Source of the DNA: Gilliamella bombi | GTDB taxonomy: Bacteria; Pseudomonadota; Gammaproteobacteria; Enterobacterales; Orbaceae | NCBI RefSeq assembly: GCF_900103255.1 | Contig: NZ_FMWS01000013.1 | Coordinates: forward strand, 1 to 40,745 | Length of the DNA: 40,745 bases | Reading direction: 5' to 3' | Shown: positions 26,370-34,454 of the stretch, piece by piece | Layout: each line of letters begins with the position of its first letter | How positions within the stretch are numbered: the stretch's first letter is position 1 | The notes under the pieces: model-generated | What the model was told of the DNA's origin: nothing | Seen by the model: only the letters and a program-made list of their open reading frames with translations | The model's database searches: none | Translations under genes and position numbers: made by a program

Positions 26370-27512
26370 ATGATCAATAAAAATAGGCGCTTTATAATTA
26401 AAACCGTGTTAAGTTCACTTATCCGACGCCGTTCTCGCATTGCCATCGCCTTGCTTGGCGTTGCTATTGGAGCAACGGTTCTTCTTGGTATGATCACACT
26501 TTGTTATGATATACCACGGCAAATGGGACAAGAATTCCGTTCTTATGGTGCCAATCTTCTACTACTACCTGCCAATAATCAATCAACGGTAGCAATGACA
26601 GAGGTTAATAAAGCGGTTACCTTTTTACCAGAAGATAAATTACTTGGTGTTACCCCATTTCGTTATAATTCAATTCGTAGTAATCAGCAACCTTATACTA
26701 TTGTGGGGACCGACTTTAAACAAGTTGTAAAAACCAGTCCTTATTGGTCTATTGAAGGTTCAATACCACAAAATTCACATGAAATAATGATTGGTACTGA
26801 TATTGCTAACTTTGCTAAATTAAACATTGGTAGCACTATGCCGATTTCCGGCAAATCTAAACAAGATTCTCGTTTTGATGAAGAACTCACCGTTACAGGT
26901 ATTGTTAAAACTGGACGTTCCGAAGATAACTTTATTTTTGTTGATCTGCACGATTTAGAAGAATTACTTGAAGAAAGCGAGCAAGCAGAAGTTGTTGAAG
27001 TAAGCATTGCCGCCACAGAAACAGAATTAAAACAGTACATTGAAAAAATAAAAAAACAAATGACAACAGTTGAACCTCATTTAATTAAATGGGTGACAAA
27101 GTCAGAAGCATCTGTATTAGGCAAACTGTCCTCGTTACTCTATTTAGTTACTTTTGTTGTACTCGTTCTTACCATGATTTGTGTAGCTACCACTATGATG
27201 ACAGTGGTAATGGAGCGTCGTAAAGAAATTGGTCTTAAAAAAGCGATAGGAGCCAACAATAAAAGTATTGCAAAAGAGTTTTTAGCTGAAGGATTAGTTT
27301 TAGGTGTTATTGGTGGCTTTATTGGGGCTATATGCGGGCTTATCTTTGCTCAAATTATTAGTACCAATGTGTTTGGACGTTCAATTATTATTGAGTTTTA
27401 TCTGATCCCAACCACTATCATTATCTCAGTGATAGTAACGGTAATTGCGTGTTTAATTCCAGTAAAACGTGCTCTTGAAGTAGAGCCTGCGTTAGTATTA
27501 CGCGGTGAATAG
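26370..27512 (+). CDS. Second FtsX/MacB-type ABC permease (Cj1662-like)
   Basis: 380 residues, same topology: membrane segment about 22-42, a periplasmic domain to about 250, three terminal segments. Coupling motif ERRKEIGLKKAIGANN at about 285-300. It likely pairs with the preceding permease as a heterodimer on the ATPase encoded 10 bp downstream. Confidence 0.88.
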   Translation: MINKNRRFIIKTVLSSLIRRRSRIAIALLGVAIGATVLLGMITLCYDIPRQMGQEFRSYGANLLLLPANNQSTVAMTEVNKAVTFLPEDKLLGVTPFRYNSIRSNQQPYTIVGTDFKQVVKTSPYWSIEGSIPQNSHEIMIGTDIANFAKLNIGSTMPISGKSKQDSRFDEELTVTGIVKTGRSEDNFIFVDLHDLEELLEESEQAEVVEVSIAATETELKQYIEKIKKQMTTVEPHLIKWVTKSEASVLGKLSSLLYLVTFVVLVLTMICVATTMMTVVMERRKEIGLKKAIGANNKSIAKEFLAEGLVLGVIGGFIGAICGLIFAQIISTNVFGRSIIIEFYLIPTTIIISVIVTVIACLIPVKRALEVEPALVLRGE

Positions 27513-27522
27513 GATATAAAGT

Positions 27523-28182
27523 ATGAATATGCTCGAAGTAAAAAATGTGTCTAAAATTTATGGTTCACTACATGCACTGTCTGAAGTAAATTTAACAGTT
27601 GAAGAAGGTAAATGGCTATCAATTATGGGACCTTCTGGTAGCGGTAAAACAACTTTGATGAATATCATTGGTTGTATGGATAAACCTTCACTTGGTTCAG
27701 TGATTTTAGACGGGCAAGATATTACTCAGCTTTCTTTGTCAGAATTAACCGAAATACGTCGAGATAAGATAGGTCTGATTTTTCAACAATTTCATTTAGT
27801 ATCGTATTTAACCGCACTAGAAAACGTCATGCTTGCTCAATATTATCATAGTATGGTTGACGAAAAAGAGGCTATGCAAGCACTCGAACGTGTTGGGCTT
27901 GCTGCTCGAGCTAAACACTTACCTAGGCAGTTATCAGGTGGCGAACAGCAACGTGTTTGTATTGCTAGAGCATTGATTAACTATCCAAAACTGATTTTGG
28001 CCGATGAGCCAACTGGTAATTTAGATGAAAGCAACGAAGCGATGGTCATGAATTTATTACATGAGCTGCACAAAGAAGGCAGTACCATTATTGTAGTTAC
28101 TCACTCACTAGAAGTGTCAAAACATGCACAAACCACTGTAGTACTAGAGCACGGCAAAGTTGCACGTGTAATTGATAATTAA
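27523..28182 (+). CDS. ABC transporter ATPase, MacB/LolD type (Cj1663-like)
   Basis: 219 residues. Walker A GPSGSGKTT (about 36-44), Q-loop FQQFHL, signature LSGGEQQR (about 139-146), Walker B LILADEPTGNLD, and H-loop VTHS. It powers the two upstream permeases. Ribosome binding site AGGAT before ATG. Confidence 0.92.
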   Translation: MNMLEVKNVSKIYGSLHALSEVNLTVEEGKWLSIMGPSGSGKTTLMNIIGCMDKPSLGSVILDGQDITQLSLSELTEIRRDKIGLIFQQFHLVSYLTALENVMLAQYYHSMVDEKEAMQALERVGLAARAKHLPRQLSGGEQQRVCIARALINYPKLILADEPTGNLDESNEAMVMNLLHELHKEGSTIIVVTHSLEVSKHAQTTVVLEHGKVARVIDN

Positions 28183-28202
28183 TCAACTGAAGGTTGTTAT
28201 AT

Positions 28203-28682
28203 ATGAAAAACCGTCTTATTTCATCAAGTATTTTTATTATTATTGGAGTATTAATTATCTTATTTCCATTATATATATTGCCAGTTTGTCCTCTTCCAGA
28301 TGTTGTAACCATGCCTGTTGATACATTGAATCACGCTAGTAGCGAGGTAGCACATAACGGGCATATACATAGTGGCGCAGGAAAAATCATGAAATGTTTT
28401 TGGACAGCAAGAGCTGAAATTGGCATTGGTTGTTTAGTGATAGCCATTGGTGCATTGCTACTAACTAGCCGTACTGCTTTTGTGCGAATGGGATTAAGTA
28501 TGGCACTTGCGTGTATTTCTTTATTAGTAGCGGCTATACCAACAATTCTAATTGGTGTTTGCGGTAATGAAATGATGCGATGCAATATGGGATCTAAACC
28601 GGCCTTAGTTTTATTATCAGGTTTATTATTTATTGCCGCTGTTATTAACATCTATTACTTAAATAAAACAACGAAAAATTGA
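28203..28682 (+). CDS. DUF4418 family membrane protein
   Basis: I choose ATG 28203 (MKNRLISSS) over the TTG at 28194. 159 residues, four membrane segments (about 6-26, 72-92, 98-120, 130-150). Between the first two lies a His-containing loop (HNGHIHSGAG) and the family motif MKCFWTARAEIGIG. Cys in PVCPLP, KCFW, GVCGNE and RCNMG could bind metal. DUF4418 genes commonly sit beside FtsX-type permease/ATPase pairs; function unknown. Here it stands between two ABC modules. Confidence 0.8.
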   Translation: MKNRLISSSIFIIIGVLIILFPLYILPVCPLPDVVTMPVDTLNHASSEVAHNGHIHSGAGKIMKCFWTARAEIGIGCLVIAIGALLLTSRTAFVRMGLSMALACISLLVAAIPTILIGVCGNEMMRCNMGSKPALVLLSGLLFIAAVINIYYLNKTTKN

Positions 28683-28767
28683 TAGAGTTTTGTTAGCAAA
28701 CAAAGACCACACTTATCTTTACCAGATATAGGTATAACATTTAAATCCAACAAGCAGGGAAGTCAAT

Positions 28768-29979
28768 ATGTGCGAAAAACCGATCACCATGGCAAATTTA
28801 GCATGGCGAAATATTCAGCGGCGACCGTTTAGAAGTTGCTGTTTGATTATCATCATTACGCTTTTTTCGGCAACGCTGTTTGGTGGAAGTATACTGATGA
28901 AAAATCTCAGCCTTGGTATTTCAGGCATGGCTAACAGGTTAGGTGCTGATATTCTTATTGTGCCTAATGGTTACGAAAAAAATATGGAAGTTGCCTTATT
29001 GCGTGGTGAACCGAGTACTTTTTATTTAAAAGTAGATTTGATTGATAAAATAAAAGGTATCAAAGGTATTGAGGCCATTTCACCTCAGCTATTTATTGCT
29101 TCATTAAATGCAGGATGTTGTTCGTCTAAAGTCCAATTAATTGGTTTTGAACAGCATACTGATTTTATAATTAAGCCTTGGTTACAATCACAACTTTCAG
29201 AGCCATTGACTGATAATCAAGTCGTTGTTGGTTCTAAAATTAGTTCTGGTGTGGGCGATGAAATCTTATTTTTTAATCATCCTTTTAAAATTATTGCTAA
29301 AATGGATAGCACAGGGATGGGATTTGATACCTCTGTCTTTATGACTATGTCGGCAGCCCAATCATTAATGAAAAATGCAAAATTAATTGAAGGGGATGTC
29401 GACCATTTTGCTGATTATGCCTCGTCGATTTTCATTAAGGTCAATTCAGATTATCAACCTAAAGATATTGTTAATCAAATTATGCCCAGATACGCCATTG
29501 ACTATAATATTGATTTTATTATGACCAAAGGTATGTTAAGTAATATATCAAAATGGTTAACTAGCTTTTCAACTATTGTATATAGCCTATCGGCTATTTT
29601 TTGGGTTTTAGCTATTATTGTGATTTTTGTGATATTTTCTTCAAGCTTAAATGAACGCAAGCGTGAAATTAGCTTATTACGAATATTAGGCGCTTCACGG
29701 CGTGATTTAGTCAAAATGTTGCTTCGTGAATCTTTAATTATTAGTGCATTAGGTGGAATTAGTGGCATTGTTATCGCCTCGGTATTACTTTATGCATTTA
29801 GCTTATTGATCTGCCAATCTATTGGTTTGCCGTGTGTAAATATCTCAATATTTGATGCATTATTATATGCAATTGTTGTTTTTATTCTTACGTTAATTAT
29901 AGGACCTTTATCAAGCTCCTATAGTGCCTTATCAATGACTAAATTTGATACTTATAGTACCCTTAGAGAGGGCGAATAA
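28768..29979 (+). CDS. Third FtsX/MacB-type ABC permease
   Basis: 403 residues. Membrane segment about 25-47, periplasmic domain, three C-terminal segments, and the ERKREISLLRILGASRRD coupling motif (about 292-309). Start supported by AGGGAAG. It overlaps the following ATPase gene (TAATG), so those two form their own unit. It is 85 bp from the DUF4418 gene. Confidence 0.88.
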   Translation: MCEKPITMANLAWRNIQRRPFRSCCLIIIITLFSATLFGGSILMKNLSLGISGMANRLGADILIVPNGYEKNMEVALLRGEPSTFYLKVDLIDKIKGIKGIEAISPQLFIASLNAGCCSSKVQLIGFEQHTDFIIKPWLQSQLSEPLTDNQVVVGSKISSGVGDEILFFNHPFKIIAKMDSTGMGFDTSVFMTMSAAQSLMKNAKLIEGDVDHFADYASSIFIKVNSDYQPKDIVNQIMPRYAIDYNIDFIMTKGMLSNISKWLTSFSTIVYSLSAIFWVLAIIVIFVIFSSSLNERKREISLLRILGASRRDLVKMLLRESLIISALGGISGIVIASVLLYAFSLLICQSIGLPCVNISIFDALLYAIVVFILTLIIGPLSSSYSALSMTKFDTYSTLREGE

Positions 29980-30644
29980 TGTTACTGAATGTTAAAAATC
30001 TACGTAAAGATTACATAAGAGGGCAACAAACCTTTTCAGCTGTGAATAATGTTAGTTTTTCAATGGCAAAAGATGACTTTATTTGCATTATGGGAAAATC
30101 AGGCAGTGGTAAAACCACTTTGCTAAATATGATTGCTGGTTTACTTACACCAACGCAAGGAAAAATCACTATTAATAATACAAATTTATTTGATCTTAAT
30201 GATCAGCAAGTATCTGCCTTTCGTAATCAGCATATTGGTTATATTCCTCAAGGTAGCAGTTTACTACCTAATTTAACAGCAATTGATAATATTCGACTGC
30301 CTTTTTATTTAACCAAGCGAGAAAACCAAAATCCCTTAAATGAAGCTAAGAGGTTGCTTGAAAAAGCCAAAATAAGCCATTTGCAAGATGCATACCCAGC
30401 TAATATGTCGGGCGGTGAAATGCGCCGTATTGCGATATTGAGAGCACTGATTTGTAAACCACAAATGATTATTGCTGATGAACCAACAAGTGATCTTGAT
30501 GAAGAAAGCGCTGCTGAAATCATGCAATTACTGACTGATATTCATCAGCAAGGCACTGCGTTATTAATTGTCACTCATGATCATGATGTTGCCCGTTATA
30601 GCCAAAAAGTTATGAAAATGTCAGCTGGACGATTTATTGACTAA
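29979..30644 (+). CDS. Second ABC transporter ATPase, MacB/LolD type
   Basis: 221 residues. Walker A GKSGSGKTT (about 37-45), Q-loop PQGSSL, signature MSGGEMRR, Walker B MIIADEPTSDLDE, and H-loop VTHDHD. The start ATG overlaps the stop of the permease gene. Partner of the third permease. Last gene of the cluster, convergent with maf. Confidence 0.92.
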   Translation: MLLNVKNLRKDYIRGQQTFSAVNNVSFSMAKDDFICIMGKSGSGKTTLLNMIAGLLTPTQGKITINNTNLFDLNDQQVSAFRNQHIGYIPQGSSLLPNLTAIDNIRLPFYLTKRENQNPLNEAKRLLEKAKISHLQDAYPANMSGGEMRRIAILRALICKPQMIIADEPTSDLDEESAAEIMQLLTDIHQQGTALLIVTHDHDVARYSQKVMKMSAGRFID

Positions 30645-30668
30645 TGGGTTTAGTTATTAACTGAATTG

Positions 30669-31250
30669 TTATATTAAAAGTGGATTACAACCCATGTCGA
30701 TCATAATTTTATTGAGTTTTAATAATGGCAACCCAACTAATGAATTAATATCATTACCTTCAAGTTTATCAAACAGGGTGATGCCCAGTTCATCACATTT
30801 AAAACTGCCAGCACATTGTAGTGGCTTCTCTTTGCTAATGTAAGCATCAATTTCTGAATCAGTTAAATGCCGAAAAGTCACCTTAAATGGTTCGCAAATA
30901 GTGGTTTGTTGTTGTGTTTTGGTATTAATTACTGTCATACCAGTATAAAAATAGAAAGCTTTACCGCTGCTTTGTCGAAGCTGTTTACGGGCATTATCAA
31001 TTGTATGCGGTTTGCAAACAATATTACCGTCTAACACACCAACTTGATCAGAGCCAATAATTAAACTATCAGCAAACTGCGTCGCTAATGATTGGGCTTT
31101 AAGTTTTGCTAGTCGAACCACCAATTGCTGAGCTGATTCGCCGACTAGCGGTGTTTCATCGCATACAGGCGGTACACACTCAAAAGGGATAGCTAATTTT
31201 TCGAGCACTTTTTTACGGGATATAGATGTTGATGCTAATATGATTCTCAT
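30669..31250 (-). CDS. yceF: Maf/YceF-like nucleoside triphosphate pyrophosphatase
   Basis: 193 residues (E. coli YceF 194). Maf-fold enzyme hydrolysing non-canonical or 7-methyl-GTP nucleotides. ILASTSISRKKVLEKL (about 3-18), the CDETP loop (about 30-34), IIGSDQVG (about 65-72), the FYTGM segment and KCDELGITLFDKLEG near the end. E. coli YceF prefers m7GTP; MaF-1 is the alternative. Followed by only 24 bp to the convergent iron cluster. Confidence 0.88.
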   Translation of the reverse strand: MRIILASTSISRKKVLEKLAIPFECVPPVCDETPLVGESAQQLVVRLAKLKAQSLATQFADSLIIGSDQVGVLDGNIVCKPHTIDNARKQLRQSSGKAFYFYTGMTVINTKTQQQTTICEPFKVTFRHLTDSEIDAYISKEKPLQCAGSFKCDELGITLFDKLEGNDINSLVGLPLLKLNKIMIDMGCNPLLI

Positions 31251-31256
31251 TTTAAT

Positions 31257-31325
31257 TATCTCTTAAAATCCAAGCAAAAGGGTGTTCATTAAACCCGATA
31301 TGACCATTACGATCAACTACGTGTT
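31257..31325 (-). pseudogene. Possible 3' remnant of a gene once upstream of maf
   Basis: A minus-strand frame of about 22 codons reads EHVVDRNGHIGFNEHPFAW... and ends in TAA 3 bp before the maf ATG. The composition looks protein-like, and a stop sits just upstream of it. It could be what is left of a co-transcribed gene. I cannot name it and it may be chance. Confidence 0.25.
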
Positions 31326-31501
31326 CTAACTAGATTTTTATATTGGATTGATAAATAATATAGCGAACGTTGATCTCCATCATAAAACGAATAAAAACAA
31401 TTAAGGATTACATTTAAAATTAGTATCATACTAGCTAGGTAAAACCTATTTTAGCTTCACTGAATATATAATTGAATCTTTAACAAAGCAAGGGGGGAGT
31501 T

Positions 31502-31930
31502 ATGTACAAAAAAATTTTAGTTCCTATCGATGTGCTTGAAGATGAATTAACTAAAAAAGTCATTCCACATGTAGAGTGCTTAGCCAAACTGTCTAATGCC
31601 CAAGTTATCTTTTTTCATACATTACCAGTCGCTTCAGCCATTGTGAATGTTTACTCATTTGGTTTTGACGAATTTAAGGATAAAGCTACAGTACAAACGG
31701 AAAAAGACTTGCATAAACTTATTGACTCGATTGATTTACCGCGTGAAAATGTATCCTTTTCTATTGCATTTGGTAATCCAAGGGATGAGATTCTCCGTTT
31801 AGCGGAAGAAATTCAACCCGATTTAATTATTCTAGGCTCACGTCGTCCTAATATCTCAACTCATCTTTTAGGATCTAATGCTTCTGGGGTGGTTCGAGGT
31901 GCTAAAACTTCGGTGTTAGTTGTTAGGTAG
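31502..31930 (+). CDS. uspF: Universal stress protein, UspF type
   Basis: 142 residues (E. coli UspF 144). Starts KKILVPIDVLEDELTKKVIPHVE, and ends with the ATP-binding G-x2-G-x9-G(S/T) region GSRRPNISTHLLGSNASGVV followed by SVLVVR, very close to UspF. Binds nucleotide; linked in E. coli to adhesion and stress. A very strong ribosome binding site AGGGGGGAG precedes the ATG. Monocistronic. Confidence 0.88.
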   Translation: MYKKILVPIDVLEDELTKKVIPHVECLAKLSNAQVIFFHTLPVASAIVNVYSFGFDEFKDKATVQTEKDLHKLIDSIDLPRENVSFSIAFGNPRDEILRLAEEIQPDLIILGSRRPNISTHLLGSNASGVVRGAKTSVLVVR

Positions 31931-32106
31931 GATGATTAAGTTTTGTTGAAAAATTAAATAAAATTAGGTGAATATCCAAATAAATTCTTTTTAAATATTT
32001 AGAATTACAGGTTTCGGGTGTTATAAACTTCAGTGATCATTTCTATATTGATATTCGGATGGATTAGCTATTTTGTTTTATTTTTCGTATTTCTATAAAA
32101 TTGTTC

Positions 32107-32183
32107 AGGTAGAGTATTGATTTTATTTAATTTTTTGTTTTTGGTGTTGTTGAAAAAACATTAATAAAATTAATACTCTACCT
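32107..32183. repeat. 77-bp element with 21-bp near-perfect terminal inverted repeats
   Basis: Left arm 32107-32127 begins AGGTAGAGTATTGATTTTAT; right arm 32163-32183 is its reverse complement with one mismatch. The inner part also has partial self-complementarity (TGTTTTT/AAAAAACA). It lies between uspF and the rlmL 3' fragment. It could be a bidirectional terminator or a miniature transposable element; I cannot tell. Confidence 0.6.
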
Positions 32184-32202
32184 AGCTGTTTTCCTGCTAC
32201 GT

Positions 32203-32622
32203 CTATTGATGTTTTACAATAAAACAGCAGTGAATTTGTTTATTGCGTTTAAAATCAAGCGATAGCGTTTTATTGGTAATTTCTTGATAGGTTAGTCCTA
32301 GGTTTTGCATACCGATACTATCCAGTTTAAAACCACGCTTATTATTCGAAAAGATAATTGTTCCATTAGGGTGTAACAAGCGTTTTAAATCGGCCATCAA
32401 TTTTAAGTGATCACGCTGAACATCAAAGGTATCGTTCATCCGTTTCGAGTTTGAAAATGTCGGCGGATCGATAAAAATTAAATCGAATTGCCCATTAGCT
32501 TGAGATAAATAGAGCAAACAATCCGCCTGAATTAATCGATATTTTTACTCGTTAAATTATTTTTTTAAATTGCGAATCATTTCTTTAAATAGATATAAGT
32601 GACATATCGAGCATATCAAATT
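32203..32622 (-). pseudogene. rlmL: Duplicated 3' fragment of rlmL
   Basis: It repeats the C-terminal coding end of rlmL (intact at 36713). About 315 bp from the stop inward is about 98% identical, including [17 protein letters not shown], FSNNKRGFK and CCFIVKHQ. Beyond about 32545 the match decays, with a frameshift and an in-frame stop, and ends near 32622. The remaining open frame (105 codons, TTG start) has the RlmK-domain DPPTFSNSK motif but no complete fold, so it is not expected to work. Its stop is TAG rather than TAA. Confidence 0.9.
32204..32545. repeat. Direct repeat, left copy flanking the mtl operon
   Basis: Matches 36714-37055 (offset 4510) with only a handful of substitutions. 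Same orientation as the right copy, so recombination between them would delete mtlADR as a circle and leave rlmL intact. Confidence 0.9.
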
Positions 32623-32654
32623 TAACGTATCAACAAAATATACGATCAATATTA

Positions 32655-33206
32655 TTATGGAAAATAGTCAATCTTTTGTTTATTAATGACTCGAACCGTT
32701 AGCTCTGTAATAGCGATGATGAGTGCTGAGCGTATCATTTGTTGATAGCGGTTTTGGTAAATGGAAGATTTTAAAGTATCGACAATACCTGATTGTTTTA
32801 CTTTTTCGTGTTGCGATTCCCAGCTTGGTGGTAATACCATATCATGTAATAAGCTAATAGGACCTAAAATTTCATCATCTAAATAAGTGTATTGTTTGTC
32901 GTCTAGCTCTAGTTCGTCCAAAACAGCAATCAGTAGCTCTATATCTTCGTAATCCTCACGAGAAATAATACCCAACACATAAAGCAGTTTTAGGCACACT
33001 GAGGTATCATTGAGAGGTCCATTTTTACCCACCAATGAGGGAATAACAAATTTAATGGCGTGAGGCTCTTTTCGGAAGACTTTAAGAATCAATTTGTTGA
33101 CATTATCATTAATTAATTTAATGGCAACTTTTAGCAAGCTGTGAATATCAGCTTGCTGGTTGAGTTTTTCTAATATTATATCTTCTTGTAATATCGATTC
33201 TGGCAT
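32655..33206 (-). CDS. mtlR: Mannitol operon repressor MtlR
   Basis: 183 residues (E. coli MtlR 195). MltR family: all-helical, with DIHSLLKVAIKLINDNVNKL, then LNDTSVCLKLLYVLGII (about 68-84) and YTYLDDEILGPISLLH. Represses the mannitol genes in E. coli; no classic DNA-binding helix-turn-helix is visible, as is normal. It lies 6 bp after mtlD in the standard order mtlA-mtlD-mtlR. Confidence 0.92.
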   Translation of the reverse strand: MPESILQEDIILEKLNQQADIHSLLKVAIKLINDNVNKLILKVFRKEPHAIKFVIPSLVGKNGPLNDTSVCLKLLYVLGIISREDYEDIELLIAVLDELELDDKQYTYLDDEILGPISLLHDMVLPPSWESQHEKVKQSGIVDTLKSSIYQNRYQQMIRSALIIAITELTVRVINKQKIDYFP

Positions 33207-33212
33207 TGAGAA

Positions 33213-34376
33213 TTAGACAAATTGATGATCTTGCATTGCAGTATAAATTTCTTCAACCTTCATAACAATAGAATTATTAACGTCAATACTAGAGATTTCA
33301 CAAAAAGCTTGTTTAACGCCTTTTTCAGTAATGAGTTTTTTTAGTTTAACTGCTTGCTCATCATCATTATTACGATAGTTAAGCGCAGCAGCAACTCCAA
33401 TTAGTAAGTTAGTGTTTTTAACTTGATATTCAAAGGTGCCAAGTAATGGTTTTATTAAACGATCGTCTGCACCTAATTTACGAATTGGCTGACGCCCAAC
33501 ACGTGCAGTATCATCCTGTAAATAAGGATTTTCAAAGCGGGATAATATTTTTTCAATATATGCCATGTGTTTTTGCGCATCAAAATTGTAACGTTTGATA
33601 AGTACTAACCCACTCTCTTCCATGGCTCCGCGTACAATTAAACGAATACGTTCATCTAGAATTGCATCACGTATTGTGCCAATACCATTATAAAATCCTA
33701 AATAAGCAGTTATTGCGTGACCAGTATTAAGTGTAAATAACTTACGTTCCACAAAAGCCATTAAATTATCAACGGGTTGCATGCCTTTAATGGTTGGAAT
33801 AATGCCTACAAATTGTGTTTCATCAACAATCCATTCCGAGAAAGTCTCAACAGTCACTTCTAGTATATCGCCTGTTTTTGATGTTGCAGGTGGTACAATA
33901 CGATCCACCGCAGAATCGACAAAACCGATATGGGTGTTTGTCCATTGCTGAAGTTCTTCTGGTAGCGCTTTAAAGATTTCTTGTTTAAATTGGCTGGTAC
34001 CTCGTACCATGTTTTCACAAGCAATAATATTAAGTGGCTTACTGTTACCTCGATTATGTCTTGCAATAATTCCTTGGGCAATCGTTGGAGCAATACGCGC
34101 TAAAATTTGTGGACCAACGGCAGTGGTGAGTAAATCAACGCTGGCAATATAATCGATCACTTCATTAGAGGTGCTATTAATTCCATCAACATTTTTAACT
34201 ATCTCAGTGGTGGATTGTTCGCCAACAACATTTACCGGATATTCATGACGAGTGGCGATGGCATCAATAATTTCCTGATTGACATCAGCAAATGTAACTT
34301 GTACACCAGCATCGGATAGTAATTTGCCGATAAAACCTCGTCCAATGTTACCTGCGCCAAAGTGTAGTGCTTGCAT
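33213..34376 (-). CDS. mtlD: Mannitol-1-phosphate 5-dehydrogenase
   Basis: 387 residues (E. coli 382). NAD-dependent oxidation of mannitol-1-P to fructose-6-P. NAD-binding [15 protein letters not shown] (about 3-17), [11 protein letters not shown] (about 140), the active-site region [11 protein letters not shown], and [16 protein letters not shown] with the conserved Lys/His. Follows mtlA by 78 bp. Confidence 0.96.
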   Translation of the reverse strand: MQALHFGAGNIGRGFIGKLLSDAGVQVTFADVNQEIIDAIATRHEYPVNVVGEQSTTEIVKNVDGINSTSNEVIDYIASVDLLTTAVGPQILARIAPTIAQGIIARHNRGNSKPLNIIACENMVRGTSQFKQEIFKALPEELQQWTNTHIGFVDSAVDRIVPPATSKTGDILEVTVETFSEWIVDETQFVGIIPTIKGMQPVDNLMAFVERKLFTLNTGHAITAYLGFYNGIGTIRDAILDERIRLIVRGAMEESGLVLIKRYNFDAQKHMAYIEKILSRFENPYLQDDTARVGRQPIRKLGADDRLIKPLLGTFEYQVKNTNLLIGVAAALNYRNNDDEQAVKLKKLITEKGVKQAFCEISSIDVNNSIVMKVEEIYTAMQDHQFV

Positions 34377-34454
34377 AATAATAATCCTTAACTTTATAAT
34401 TTAATTTGAAATAATTCACTCTATTTCCCGTGTAAAGTGGGAAGTAGAAATAGG

